From assembly GCF_013408655.1 (NCBI RefSeq), contig NZ_JACCBP010000002.1, positions 930,001-994,000 of the forward strand: a stretch of 64,000 nucleotides of DNA, written 5' to 3'. Of this stretch, positions 47,634 through 56,175 are shown piece by piece. Position 1 is the stretch's first letter; each line of letters begins with the position of its first letter. The stretch comes from Pigmentiphaga litoralis (lineage in GTDB: Bacteria > Pseudomonadota > Gammaproteobacteria > Burkholderiales > Burkholderiaceae_B). Position numbers and translations under genes: made by a program. The notes under the pieces were generated by a model that did not search any database, had not been told where the DNA came from, and worked only from the letters and a program-made list of their open reading frames with translations.

Positions 47634-48647
47634 ATGATGAAACGTTGGGCCCTTGCTTCCCGTGCGAAGCTGGCATTCGCCGTGGCCGCCTGTAGCGCGG
47701 CTTGCATGGCAGCGGCGCAGTCACCGCCATCCCCGCCGCTCCAGCCGCCGTGGCCCACCAAGCCCGTCCGTGTCATCGTCCCCTACGCCCCGGGCGGCGG
47801 GTCGGACACGCTGGGGCGCATCGTGTCGCGACGTCTGTCCGAGGTCTTCAAGCAGACCTTCGTGGTCGAGAACCGGTCGGGCGTGGCGGGCGTGATCGGC
47901 TCTCAAATGGTGGCCAAGGCCGATCCTGATGGCTACACGCTGGTGGTGTCGGGCATCGGGTCGCACGTGGTGGCGCCGATGGTGAACGACAACACCTTCG
48001 ATCCCATCAAGGACTTCACGCACATTGCCTTTCTGGGCGGTCCGCCCACGGTGCTGGTAGTGGCCCCGGACTCGCCCTACAGGGACTTGAAGGGTTTTGT
48101 CGATTACGCCAAGGCCAACCCGGGCAAGATCAGCTGGGGATCACCCGGCCAAGGCACGCACGGCTACATGATCGGCGATGCCTTCGCCTCCACGGCCGGC
48201 ATCAAGATGGTCACCATCAACTACAAGGGCGGCAACCCCGCCATGACGGACTTGCTGGCGGGGCATATCACCGCGGCATTCATGTCCTTCGGCACCACCA
48301 CGCCCTACATCCAGTCGGGCAAGCTGCGCGCGCTGGCGATCACGTCCGACAAGCGCGCGGACGACTTTCCGCAACTGCCGACCTTTACCGAGCAGGGCTA
48401 TCCGGCGCTGACCGGCACGACCTGGTTTTCATTGTCCGGGCCGGCGAATATGCCGCCCGCGATCGTGGAACGGCTGAACACCGAAGTCCGGCGCGCGTTG
48501 CGGTCGCCCGAGATCGTGGCCGAGATGCGCCGCCAGAACATGGAAACGCTGGACATGGACGTGCCAGCTTTCAATGCCTATGTGCGGTCCGAAATCCAGC
48601 ATTGGAAACCGTATGTGGCGCCCGCGCAGGCCGACGCCAAGCCGTGA
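47634..48647 (+). CDS. Bug-family periplasmic solute receptor 1
   Basis: A 337-residue tripartite-tricarboxylate-type binding protein. A signal peptide ends near AAAQS (residues about 30). The mature protein begins with WPTKPVRVIVPYAPGGGSDTLGR, the two ligand-loop signature of Bug proteins, which bind carboxylates and other small molecules through two water molecules. YKGGNPAMTDLLAGHI and PTFTEQGYPALTGTTWFSLSGP are further family blocks. AGGAG at 47624-47628 supports 47634 or 47637 as start. No tctA/tctB membrane genes are near. It is 11 bases upstream of a ThDP enzyme gene, and the pair is repeated downstream. Confidence 0.9.
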   Translation: MMKRWALASRAKLAFAVAACSAACMAAAQSPPSPPLQPPWPTKPVRVIVPYAPGGGSDTLGRIVSRRLSEVFKQTFVVENRSGVAGVIGSQMVAKADPDGYTLVVSGIGSHVVAPMVNDNTFDPIKDFTHIAFLGGPPTVLVVAPDSPYRDLKGFVDYAKANPGKISWGSPGQGTHGYMIGDAFASTAGIKMVTINYKGGNPAMTDLLAGHITAAFMSFGTTTPYIQSGKLRALAITSDKRADDFPQLPTFTEQGYPALTGTTWFSLSGPANMPPAIVERLNTEVRRALRSPEIVAEMRRQNMETLDMDVPAFNAYVRSEIQHWKPYVAPAQADAKP

Positions 48648-48658
48648 AGGAACCCTGC

Positions 48659-50401
48659 ATGAACATTGAACGACCGGTCGGCGCCCTGGCGTCGGAAAGG
48701 CAGTGGGGCAGCGACTATCTGGCCGACCTGATCCGCCAGCTCGACCTCAACTACCTGGCGATCAATCCGGGCGCCAGCCTGCGTGGCCTGCATGACAGCC
48801 TGGTCAACTACCTGGGCAATGACGATCCCCAGTTGCTGCTGTGCCTGCATGAAGAGCACGCCATCGCCATCGCGCACGGCTATGCCAAGGTCACTGGCAC
48901 GCCCATGGCGGTGGCCGTGCACAGCAACGTCGGGCTGATGCATGCGTCGATGGCGATCTACAACGCGTGGTGCGACCGGGTGCCGATGGTCATCGTCGGC
49001 GCCACCGGCCCGGTCGACGCCGCGCAGCGCCGGCCCTGGATCGACTGGCTGCATACCGCGCGCGACCAGGGCAAGCTGGTGCGCGACTTCATCAAGTGGG
49101 ACGACCAGCCCGCGTCCTTGCAGGCGGCGGGCGAAGCGGCGCTGCGGGCGCAGCGGATCGCGACCACCGCGCCGCAAGGCCCGGTCTATCTGTGCTTTGA
49201 CGTGTCGCTGCAGGAACAGGCCTGCGATCCCGCGTTGCCGTTGCCCGACCCGGCCCGGTTCGCGCAACCGGTGGCGGCCTACCCGGACCCGGATGCGGTC
49301 CAGCGGGTGGCGCAACTGCTGGCCCGCGCCAAGCGGCCGGTGATCCTGGCGGGGCGCTTGTCCCGCCACCCCGATGCCTGGACTCGCCGCGTGGCGTTGG
49401 CCGAACGGTTGGGCGCCACGGTGATCACCGACCTGAAGCAGGCGGCCGCGTTTCCGACACGTCACCCCTTGCACGTGCCGTTCACGGTCGGCCAGGATGG
49501 CGCGCAGGCCTTGCGCGATGCCGACGTGATCCTGGCGCTGGACTGGCTGGATCCGGCGGGCACGGTCAAGGTCGTGGGCGAGCGCGGCGCAGCCGTCACG
49601 GCGGCCATCGTGAACTGTTCTCCCGAGCAGTATTCGCACCGGGGCTGGAGCATGGACCATCAGGCTTTGCTGCGGGCGGATCTGCATTTCCTGTGCGAGC
49701 CGGAAGCGCTGGTGGATGCCTTGCTGGCCTTCGATGACGCGTCGCCGCGGTTCCAAAAGCGGGAACGTCAGCCAATACCGGCGCGCGTGCGCAAGGTCGA
49801 TCCCGCACCTTCAGACGACGCGGCATTGAGCATCCGCGTGCTCGCTCAGGTGCTGCGCGACACCACCAAAAACATCCTTACCTCTCTCATCAAAGTGCCG
49901 CTGGGCTGGTCCAACGAAGTGTGGGACTACGACGCCCCGCTGGACTTCCTGGGCAAGGATGGCGGCGCGGGGATCGGCTCGGGTCCGGGCATGGCGATAG
50001 GCGCCGCGCTGGCGCTGCAGGGCAGCGGCCGGCTGCCGCTGGCCGTGATTGGCGATGGCGATTTCATGTTCAGCGCCAGCGCCTTCTGGACCGCCGCGCG
50101 CTACCGCCTGCCGCTCCTGGTCGTTGTCGCCAACAACAGTACCTATTTCAACGACGAGATCCACCAGGAACGCATCGCCCGCCGCCGCGGCCGCACGACC
50201 GAGAACAAGGCGATCGCGCAGACCATGACGGATCCCGCCATCGACATCCCCGCGATCGCCCGCGCACAAGGGGCGCATGCCGGCCCGACCGTGCGCACCG
50301 CGGCAGAACTCAATGCGGCCATGCCGGACGCGATCGCACGCGTTCGCGGGGGCGCGTTGTGTGTGATCGATGCTCAGGTCCTGCCGGGCTACGAGTCCTG
50401 A
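48659..50401 (+). CDS. Thiamine-diphosphate enzyme 1 (acetolactate synthase/decarboxylase-like)
   Basis: A 580-residue cytoplasmic ThDP enzyme. Residues 15-185 are the pyrimidine-binding domain with the expected catalytic Glu65 (LCLHEEHAIAIAHGYAK). The central domain is at about 205-345. The pyrophosphate domain is at about 420-575 with GDGD at 465-468 and the downstream Asn pair (VVANNSTYF), which together bind Mg2+ and diphosphate. The family covers acetolactate synthases and 2-oxoacid decarboxylases, and the substrate cannot be read from sequence. The ATG at 48659 follows AAGGA at 48647-48651. Tight linkage to the Bug receptor suggests it acts on the imported acid. Confidence 0.86.
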   Translation: MNIERPVGALASERQWGSDYLADLIRQLDLNYLAINPGASLRGLHDSLVNYLGNDDPQLLLCLHEEHAIAIAHGYAKVTGTPMAVAVHSNVGLMHASMAIYNAWCDRVPMVIVGATGPVDAAQRRPWIDWLHTARDQGKLVRDFIKWDDQPASLQAAGEAALRAQRIATTAPQGPVYLCFDVSLQEQACDPALPLPDPARFAQPVAAYPDPDAVQRVAQLLARAKRPVILAGRLSRHPDAWTRRVALAERLGATVITDLKQAAAFPTRHPLHVPFTVGQDGAQALRDADVILALDWLDPAGTVKVVGERGAAVTAAIVNCSPEQYSHRGWSMDHQALLRADLHFLCEPEALVDALLAFDDASPRFQKRERQPIPARVRKVDPAPSDDAALSIRVLAQVLRDTTKNILTSLIKVPLGWSNEVWDYDAPLDFLGKDGGAGIGSGPGMAIGAALALQGSGRLPLAVIGDGDFMFSASAFWTAARYRLPLLVVVANNSTYFNDEIHQERIARRRGRTTENKAIAQTMTDPAIDIPAIARAQGAHAGPTVRTAAELNAAMPDAIARVRGGALCVIDAQVLPGYES

Positions 50402-50425
50402 CCCTATCCCCTGAATGAGGTCTTC

Positions 50426-51421
50426 ATGACGCGCTTCGTTTCCTGTGTCGCCGGTCTGGTCATGGCAGGCGTGCTGTCCACGGCCGCCACGGCAACTGCC
50501 TTTGCCGCCGACGCGGCGTGGCCTCGCAAGCAGATCCGCCTGATCGTTCCCTATCCGCCCGGCGGCAGCGCCGACACCCTGGGCCGCGCGCTGGCGCAGT
50601 CGTTGACCGGGTCCTTGAACCAGACCGTGGTGGTCGAAAATCGTGCGGGCGCAGCCGGCTTTATCGGGTCGCAGGCGGTGGCGCGCGCCGAGCCGGATGG
50701 CTACACGCTGGTCGTGTCCGGCATCGGGTCGCATGTGATCGCGCCTTTGCAGAACCCCAATGCCTTCGACCCGCTCAAGGACTTCACGCACATTGCGTTT
50801 CTGGGTGGCCCGCCCGCGGCGTTGATCGTCAATGCCGACAGCCCGGTCAAGGATCTGGCCGGCTTCATCACCTACGCACGCGGCCTGCCGAACGGCGTCA
50901 GCTGGGGATCGCCAGGGCAGGGCACGCATGGTTCCTTGATCGGTGACGCGTTCAAGGACACCACCAAGCTGAAGATGGTGCACGTGGCCTACAAGGGCGC
51001 CAACGCCGCCGTGACCGACCTGATCGCCAACCAGATCCAGGCCGCGTTCATTACCTTGAGCAGCGCCACCGCCGGCATCAAGTCCGGCCGTATCCGCGCG
51101 ATCGCATTGACAGCCGACAAGCGGCTGGACGACTTTCCGGATGTCCCGACCTTTACCGAGCAGGGCTATCCGAAGCTGACGGGAACAACCTGGTTTTCCT
51201 TGTCCGGACCGGCGGGCATGGACCCGGCCGTGACCACCAAGCTCAACGCGGCGGTGCGGCAGGCCATGCGCACGCCCGAGATCCAGCGTGAACTGCGCCA
51301 GCAGAACATGGTGACCGAAGACTGGGATGCCGCGACGTTCACCCGCTATGTGGGCACGGAAATCACGCACTGGTTGCCCTACCTGCAGGCGGCGGACGTG
51401 CCGAGCGGCAACAAACCCTGA
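50426..51421 (+). CDS. Bug-family periplasmic solute receptor 2
   Basis: A 331-residue paralogue of receptor 1, with a signal peptide cleaved after TAFA (about residue 29). WPRKQIRLIVPYPPGGSADTLGRAL carries the family loop, and SHVIAPLQNPNAFDPLKDFTHIAFLGGPP closely matches receptor 1 (SHVVAPMVNDNTFDPIKDFTHIAFLGGPP-type). The strong likeness, GSPGQGTHG block included, points to tandem duplication rather than two unrelated receptors. TGAGG at 50416-50420 is a fair ribosome site. It lies 24 bases after ThDP enzyme 1 and 40 bases before ThDP enzyme 2. Confidence 0.9.
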   Translation: MTRFVSCVAGLVMAGVLSTAATATAFAADAAWPRKQIRLIVPYPPGGSADTLGRALAQSLTGSLNQTVVVENRAGAAGFIGSQAVARAEPDGYTLVVSGIGSHVIAPLQNPNAFDPLKDFTHIAFLGGPPAALIVNADSPVKDLAGFITYARGLPNGVSWGSPGQGTHGSLIGDAFKDTTKLKMVHVAYKGANAAVTDLIANQIQAAFITLSSATAGIKSGRIRAIALTADKRLDDFPDVPTFTEQGYPKLTGTTWFSLSGPAGMDPAVTTKLNAAVRQAMRTPEIQRELRQQNMVTEDWDAATFTRYVGTEITHWLPYLQAADVPSGNKP

Positions 51422-51461
51422 CGGCCGCCGCAACGGCGTCCCATCGAATCGAAGGAACAGC

Positions 51462-53246
51462 ATGAACGTGGAAAAACCGGTCGTCGACGAGTCGGTCGCC
51501 CTGGAATGGGGCAGCGATTACCTGGCCGACATCATTCGCCAACTGGACCTGAAGTACCTGAGCATCAACCCGGGCGCCAGCCTGCGTGGTCTGCACGACA
51601 GCCTGGTCAATTACCTGGGCAACGACGATCCGCAGATGCTGCTGTGCCTGCACGAAGACCACGCGGTCTCGATCGCGCATGGCTATGCCAAGGTCACCGG
51701 CAAGCCCATGGGCGTGGTGGTCCACAGCAATGTGGGGTTGATGCACGCGTCGATGGGCATCTTCAACGCGTGGTGCGACCGGGTGCCCATGGTGGTGATC
51801 GGCGCCACCGGTCCGGTCGATGCGGCGCAGCGCCGCCCGTGGATCGACTGGATCCACACGTCACGCGACCAGGGTGCGCTGGTGCGCGACTTCATCAAGT
51901 GGGACGACCAGCCTGCCTCCTTGCCGGCCGCGGCCGAATCGTTGATACGTGCAACCATGATTGCCAATACCGCGCCGCGCGGGCCGGTGTACGTGTGCTT
52001 CGACGTGTCCCTGCAAGAAGCCCGGCTCGATGCCGGCGTCAGCCCGCCCGACATCTCCGGCTACAGCCAGCCCGTCACGCCCTACCCCGACCCGGCCAGC
52101 GTGCGGCAGATCGCGGCCTGGCTTGCTGCGGCCCAGCGACCGGTGGTGATGGCCGGGCGTTCGTCGCGCGACGAAGCGGCCTGGGCCAAACGCGTCGACT
52201 TGTGCGAACGCCTTGGCGCCAAGGTCATGTCCGACCTGAAGCTGCCTGCCGTCTTCCCGACCGACCATCCGCTGCACGTCGCACCCCCTGCGTTTTTCAT
52301 GGGCGACGACGGCATTGGCCTGCTGCGCGATGCCGATGTCGTGCTGAGCCTGGACTGGCTGGACCTGGGCGGTGCGCTCAAGGTCGCGTCGGCCAAGGGC
52401 GCCGTCACGGCGCGCGTCGTCCATTGTTCGCCCGATCAATACTCGCACAAGGGCTGGAGCATGGATCATCAATCCTTGCCCCCGGTGGAAACGCATCTGC
52501 TGTGTGAACCCGACGCCCTGGTCGATGCGCTGCTGCGGCTCGATGACCAGGAAGGGTGTTTTGCCGCCAGGACACGTGCTGCCTACTCACCGGTGCCCGT
52601 GGCCGCGCCGGCCGATCCTGGTGCGGTCCCCATCAGCTTGCAGGTCCTGGCGTCGGTCTTGCGCACAGCGACCCTGGACCACGACGTTTCGCTGCTGCGC
52701 ACGCCGCTCGGCTGGCCCGGCAACGCCTGGCATTTTCGGCATCCCCTGGATTTCCTGGGCAAGGACGGCGGCGCAGGCCTCGGCTCCGGGCCAGGCATGT
52801 CGGTCGGTTGCGCCCTGGCATTGCAAGGGACCGGACGCCTGCCCTTGGCCGTGATCGGAGACGGCGACTACATGATGGGCGTCAGCGCCATCTGGACCGC
52901 CGCCCGCTACAAGGTGCCCGTGCTTTTCGTGGTCGCCAACAATCTGGGCTATTTCAACGACGAATTGCATCAGGAAAAAGTGGCGCGCACCCGCTCGCGC
53001 ACGACCGAGAACAAGGCCGTCGCCCAGCACATCGGTGACCCCGACATCGACATCGCCGGCATCGCGCGTGCGCAAGGTGCTGTCGGGTATGGACCGGTGC
53101 ACGATGCGGCGGAGCTTGCAACGGTGATGGCCCAAGCCATTGCGGATGTCCAGGCGGGCAAAGTCTGCGTGATTGATGTGCGGGTGGTGCCGGGCTACGA
53201 CTCGCTTATGACCAAAGGCCTGCTGCGCGAGGTCAAGGCGGGGTAA
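51462..53246 (+). CDS. Thiamine-diphosphate enzyme 2, paralogue of enzyme 1
   Basis: A 594-residue ThDP enzyme. Its first 80 residues are nearly the same as enzyme 1 (WGSDYLADIIRQLDLKYLSI against WGSDYLADLIRQLDLNYLAI), with the same Glu65 in LCLHEDHAVSIAHGYAK. The C-terminal GDGDYMMGVSAIWTAARYKV and VVANNLGYFNDE motifs are intact. The middle domain and the region around residues 370-430 differ most, which is where substrate contacts lie in this fold. The ATG at 51462 follows AAGGA at 51452-51456; the frame is open upstream but lacks this site. Both copies look functional, so they may handle different substrates. Confidence 0.86.
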   Translation: MNVEKPVVDESVALEWGSDYLADIIRQLDLKYLSINPGASLRGLHDSLVNYLGNDDPQMLLCLHEDHAVSIAHGYAKVTGKPMGVVVHSNVGLMHASMGIFNAWCDRVPMVVIGATGPVDAAQRRPWIDWIHTSRDQGALVRDFIKWDDQPASLPAAAESLIRATMIANTAPRGPVYVCFDVSLQEARLDAGVSPPDISGYSQPVTPYPDPASVRQIAAWLAAAQRPVVMAGRSSRDEAAWAKRVDLCERLGAKVMSDLKLPAVFPTDHPLHVAPPAFFMGDDGIGLLRDADVVLSLDWLDLGGALKVASAKGAVTARVVHCSPDQYSHKGWSMDHQSLPPVETHLLCEPDALVDALLRLDDQEGCFAARTRAAYSPVPVAAPADPGAVPISLQVLASVLRTATLDHDVSLLRTPLGWPGNAWHFRHPLDFLGKDGGAGLGSGPGMSVGCALALQGTGRLPLAVIGDGDYMMGVSAIWTAARYKVPVLFVVANNLGYFNDELHQEKVARTRSRTTENKAVAQHIGDPDIDIAGIARAQGAVGYGPVHDAAELATVMAQAIADVQAGKVCVIDVRVVPGYDSLMTKGLLREVKAG

Positions 53247-53256
53247 GGAGGGAACT

Positions 53257-54357
53257 ATGCGACCATGGCTTTTTCCTTGTCCGGTGCAGAACGCCATGCG
53301 GCACACTTTCCATTGGATCAAAGCCGCGAGCGCCGCGGCTGCGCTGGCCGGGTGCGTGGCCGGCCACGCCAGCCAGGCCGCAGCACCGGCGGCGACGCCA
53401 TCACCCTACCTGTCCGCCAGGCCAGGTGACGTGTTCCAGGTCAGCATCGGCCAGCTGCGCCCGACGCAGGCCGTGGTCGGCTACGACCAGATCTACGCCC
53501 AGCTGGGCCGCAAGCAACCTGACTTCACCCGCTACGCCCCCACCGCCGCCGGCTACCTGGGCGACGATGACACCGACAACTACTCGCGCTACCTGTTTCG
53601 CACCGAGTTTGAACGGGTCGACGATTACTGCGCCGACATGGGCCAGACCGGCGCCGACCCCGCTGCCTACACGCCTCGAGCCGTCAGGCTGATCGACCCG
53701 TCGACCTATCGTTGCACAGGGCCTGCACCGGCTGCCGGGTCGGCTGCGGCGGGCTCGCTCAAGACCGTCGTGATCGGCCCGCAAGGCGCACTCTATCTGA
53801 CCGACGGGCATCACACGTTCACCACGCTGAATGAATTGGCCGACGGCGGCCCCAAGCTGCCCGTGTGGGTGCGCGTCGTGGCGAACTACAGCGCGACTCG
53901 GGACACCGCCGACTTCTGGAAACGGATGACCAGCGCCGGCTACGCCTGGCTGCGCGACGCCAACGGCAAGGGCATCGCCCCATCCGCGCTGCCGCCGCGC
54001 GTCGCCTTGGCAGCGTTCCAGGACGACCGCTATCGGTCCCTGGTGTACCTGGTCCGGGACCTTGGCTACGACAATGCCAAGGTGTCCGAGTTTGCCGAGT
54101 TCTATTGGGGCCACTGGCTGCGCAACAACGGCATCGACCTTGTCGAATACAACCTGCGCAATCTGGCGCGCAGCCGAATTGCCGTCACCAACGGCACTGC
54201 CGTGCCCCGTACCGGCGACAGCACCACCAGCTACCCCGCCGCGGTCAGGGACGCCGCCCTGCGCATGATCGCGCTCAACGGCAGCACGCTGGTCGGCCCG
54301 GGGCGCACCGCCGCGCAACTCGGCAAGCTCGGCCCACCCGCCACGGCGGGCGCCTGA
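53257..54357 (+). CDS. Exported ParB-like (ParBc_2/DUF) lipoprotein, probably cut short by an in-frame TGA
   Basis: A 366-residue protein. Its early segment HWIKAASAAAALAGCVAGH has a lipobox (Leu-Ala-Gly-Cys33), so it is likely an outer-surface or periplasmic lipoprotein. The mature part matches the ParB-like nuclease family I know as PF08857, with VGYDQIYAQLGRK near residue 72 and LYLTDGHHTFTTLNEL near 185. These proteins are not plasmid ParBs, and their biochemical role is unclear. AGGAGGG (53247-53253) precedes the ATG; an internal ATG at 53296 would give a shorter signal. The stop TGA at 54355-54357 is followed in frame by 50 protein-like codons (see next entry). Ten bases after ThDP enzyme 2. 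Confidence 0.78.
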   Translation: MRPWLFPCPVQNAMRHTFHWIKAASAAAALAGCVAGHASQAAAPAATPSPYLSARPGDVFQVSIGQLRPTQAVVGYDQIYAQLGRKQPDFTRYAPTAAGYLGDDDTDNYSRYLFRTEFERVDDYCADMGQTGADPAAYTPRAVRLIDPSTYRCTGPAPAAGSAAAGSLKTVVIGPQGALYLTDGHHTFTTLNELADGGPKLPVWVRVVANYSATRDTADFWKRMTSAGYAWLRDANGKGIAPSALPPRVALAAFQDDRYRSLVYLVRDLGYDNAKVSEFAEFYWGHWLRNNGIDLVEYNLRNLARSRIAVTNGTAVPRTGDSTTSYPAAVRDAALRMIALNGSTLVGPGRTAAQLGKLGPPATAGA

Positions 54358-54510
54358 AATGACAAGCTGGAAGACGACGTGTGGCGCAGCGACACCAATA
54401 GTTCGAACCGCTACCGCACCGCCGGCGCGGCCTGGTACGCGGTCAAGTACCGGCAGTGCGGCGGGCCCGCGGCCACGCAGCCGGCGTGCTGGTTGCGGCC
54501 GGCGCGGTAG
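54358..54510 (+). pseudogene. In-frame continuation of the ParB-like gene after its stop codon
   Basis: Directly after the TGA the same frame stays open for 50 codons to TAG at 54508-54510. It reads NDKLEDDVWRSDTNSSNRY, then RTAGAAWYAVKYRQCGG and ACWLRPAR. Composition and wording look like the C-terminal end of the same secreted protein, with a conserved-looking Trp/Tyr/Cys core. The simplest view is that a nonsense change cut off the last part of the gene. Confidence 0.55.
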
Positions 54511-54667
54511 CCCGACCCGCTCGATTTCGCCTTCACGATGGCGGCGCCGCCTGCGATCTGCAGCCTCTCTACGTAGAGTCTCGTCTATGCCCGGCGGGGT
54601 GGCGCGCGTAGGTTCTTGGCCTCAGATCGCCAACCGTCATGCGTATCGCCCGCGCAAAGGCCCCTCC
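54511..54667. other. Gap before the hydrolase lipoprotein gene
   Basis: This 157-base stretch is non-coding on present evidence and presumably holds the promoter of the next gene. CTCTCTACGTAGAGTCTCG around 54564-54583 includes the ten-base palindrome CTCTACGTAGAG, the only notable sequence. Confidence 0.4.
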
Positions 54668-56104
54668 ATGAAGCACCTCATCGCAGTCCTATCCCTCCTG
54701 CTCTTGCTGAGCGCTTGCGCCAACAGCCGCAGGCTCGCCAACGAAGAACAGGCACTTGGAACGGACGGGCCCATCACGCACCAGTTCCACAGCGCGCTTT
54801 ACTATCCCTTTGAATTGACGCCCCGGTTCGATGGTTACCTGGTCGGGATCGAGAAGGTGAAGCGGCCGGCTGACCATTCGGTGCGCATCAAAAAAACGGA
54901 CAACGTCAACATCGGCGCCAGCGCGCTGGACCGCAAGTTCAACGACGGCAAGGTCATGGCCATCACGCATATCATTCGCCACTCGGCGGATGCGCGCATC
55001 AACGACAATTGCACCGTCTTCAATGCCTATGTGCAGCCGGGCCAACCGGCCGAGCGACAGCTCATTTCCCCATTCCATCCACCGCACGTACCGCTCCACC
55101 CGGCGAACGCCTACAGCAACAGCTGGGAGGCCCTCGGGGCTCTCCAGGCCAACCTCGGAAATCGCATCAAGGACGCACGGTCGCCTGGCGCCCTGCACGC
55201 AACGGCTGAAGCACAGAAACCGTACTCGCACATCCTGGTGATCGTGATGGGATGGAACACCGTGCAGGAAGAGGCGGTCCGGAACGTCAATTCCATCACC
55301 TGGAATCTGTGGCGGGCCTATCGCGCTACGGCGGCTGCAGGCACCGTCGCCGGCTTCCACCCGCTGGTCATCACCGTGACATGGCCTAGCCAATGGAGCA
55401 GCGCCTGGATCGACCCGGCCATCAAGATCGTCAGCTTCCCCACCAAAGCCGAGGACGCGGACGAAGTCGGTTTGTCATGGCTTGGGCAACTGCTGCATGG
55501 AACATTGCCTGCCGCACAAAATGCGGCGAGCCCGGGCACGACGTTGCCAGTTGTCGTGGTGGGCCACAGCTTCGGCGCCAAGGCGGCATCCGTGGCGGCG
55601 TGCGTTGGCCCGGTCATCGTGAAGCAAGATGGCGATCAGCCCATGGCATTGCAACGCATCGATACGGTCGTCAATCTGCAGCCAGCCTATCTGTCTGAAC
55701 GCCTGCTTGGCGCGTTCGACAGGTCAAGCAACATGGTCTATCGCAATCACTGCAGCACCGTGGATCGTTTCGTGATGACGGCATCGAAAAGGGACCAGGC
55801 CGTGCCGTTGCCCGTCTGGGGCCTGTACGCCGGTGATGCAAAGAGTTTTGACTCAGTGTGCGGCGCTGGCACGCCACAGCAAAGCCACGTCCGTTGCGCA
55901 AAGGCAAGCGCTGCCGGCGAAGTGACGCTGCAGCGTGCCGGATCGACACGCGTGACCTACGTCGACGCCTCGGACCTCATCTCTGAAAACGCGTTCGGCA
56001 CCAGCGGCGGGTCGCATAGCGACATCTATCGGCTCGAACACGGCATCATGCTGCGCGACATCATCCAGGGCAATGTTGGATTTGCTTCGACGCCTCAGCA
56101 ATAA
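54668..56104 (+). CDS. Lipoprotein with alpha/beta-hydrolase (esterase-like) domain
   Basis: A 478-residue protein of unrecognised family. Its lipoprotein signal is clear: KHLIAVLSLLLLLSAC with lipobox Leu-Ser-Ala-Cys17. Residues about 180-420 look like an alpha/beta-hydrolase: the strand ILVIVMGWNTVQEEAV, then VVVVGHSFGAKAAS with the nucleophile elbow Gly-His-Ser-Phe-Gly. A His near GGSHSDIYRLEHG close to the end could complete a triad. The ATG at 54668 follows AAAGG at 54656-54660; the frame is open far upstream but only this start gives a signal peptide. It follows another exported lipoprotein gene. Substrate unknown. Confidence 0.72.
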   Translation: MKHLIAVLSLLLLLSACANSRRLANEEQALGTDGPITHQFHSALYYPFELTPRFDGYLVGIEKVKRPADHSVRIKKTDNVNIGASALDRKFNDGKVMAITHIIRHSADARINDNCTVFNAYVQPGQPAERQLISPFHPPHVPLHPANAYSNSWEALGALQANLGNRIKDARSPGALHATAEAQKPYSHILVIVMGWNTVQEEAVRNVNSITWNLWRAYRATAAAGTVAGFHPLVITVTWPSQWSSAWIDPAIKIVSFPTKAEDADEVGLSWLGQLLHGTLPAAQNAASPGTTLPVVVVGHSFGAKAASVAACVGPVIVKQDGDQPMALQRIDTVVNLQPAYLSERLLGAFDRSSNMVYRNHCSTVDRFVMTASKRDQAVPLPVWGLYAGDAKSFDSVCGAGTPQQSHVRCAKASAAGEVTLQRAGSTRVTYVDASDLISENAFGTSGGSHSDIYRLEHGIMLRDIIQGNVGFASTPQQ

Positions 56105-56106
56105 AA

Positions 56107-56138
56107 AAAAGGCCGCGGCGTCTCCGCTGCGGCCTTTT
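56107..56138. terminator. Bidirectional intrinsic terminator
   Basis: AAAAGGCCGC and GCGGCCTTTT pair around an inner GCG/CGC step, giving A-runs and T-runs on both sides. It sits two bases after the hydrolase stop and before the 3' end of paoC, serving both convergent units. Confidence 0.88.
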
Positions 56139-56175
56139 CCATGCTCAATCGCGTCCGAGCATTACCTCAAGCTGA

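Noticed and set aside
54355..54357. Selenocysteine at the TGA in the ParB-like gene
   Set aside because: No SECIS-like hairpin is evident directly after it and the family is not known for selenium. A nonsense change is simpler.
54359..54667. Upstream open extension of the hydrolase lipoprotein gene
   Set aside because: It would remove the signal peptide from the N-terminus, and it overlaps the ParB-like continuation in another frame.
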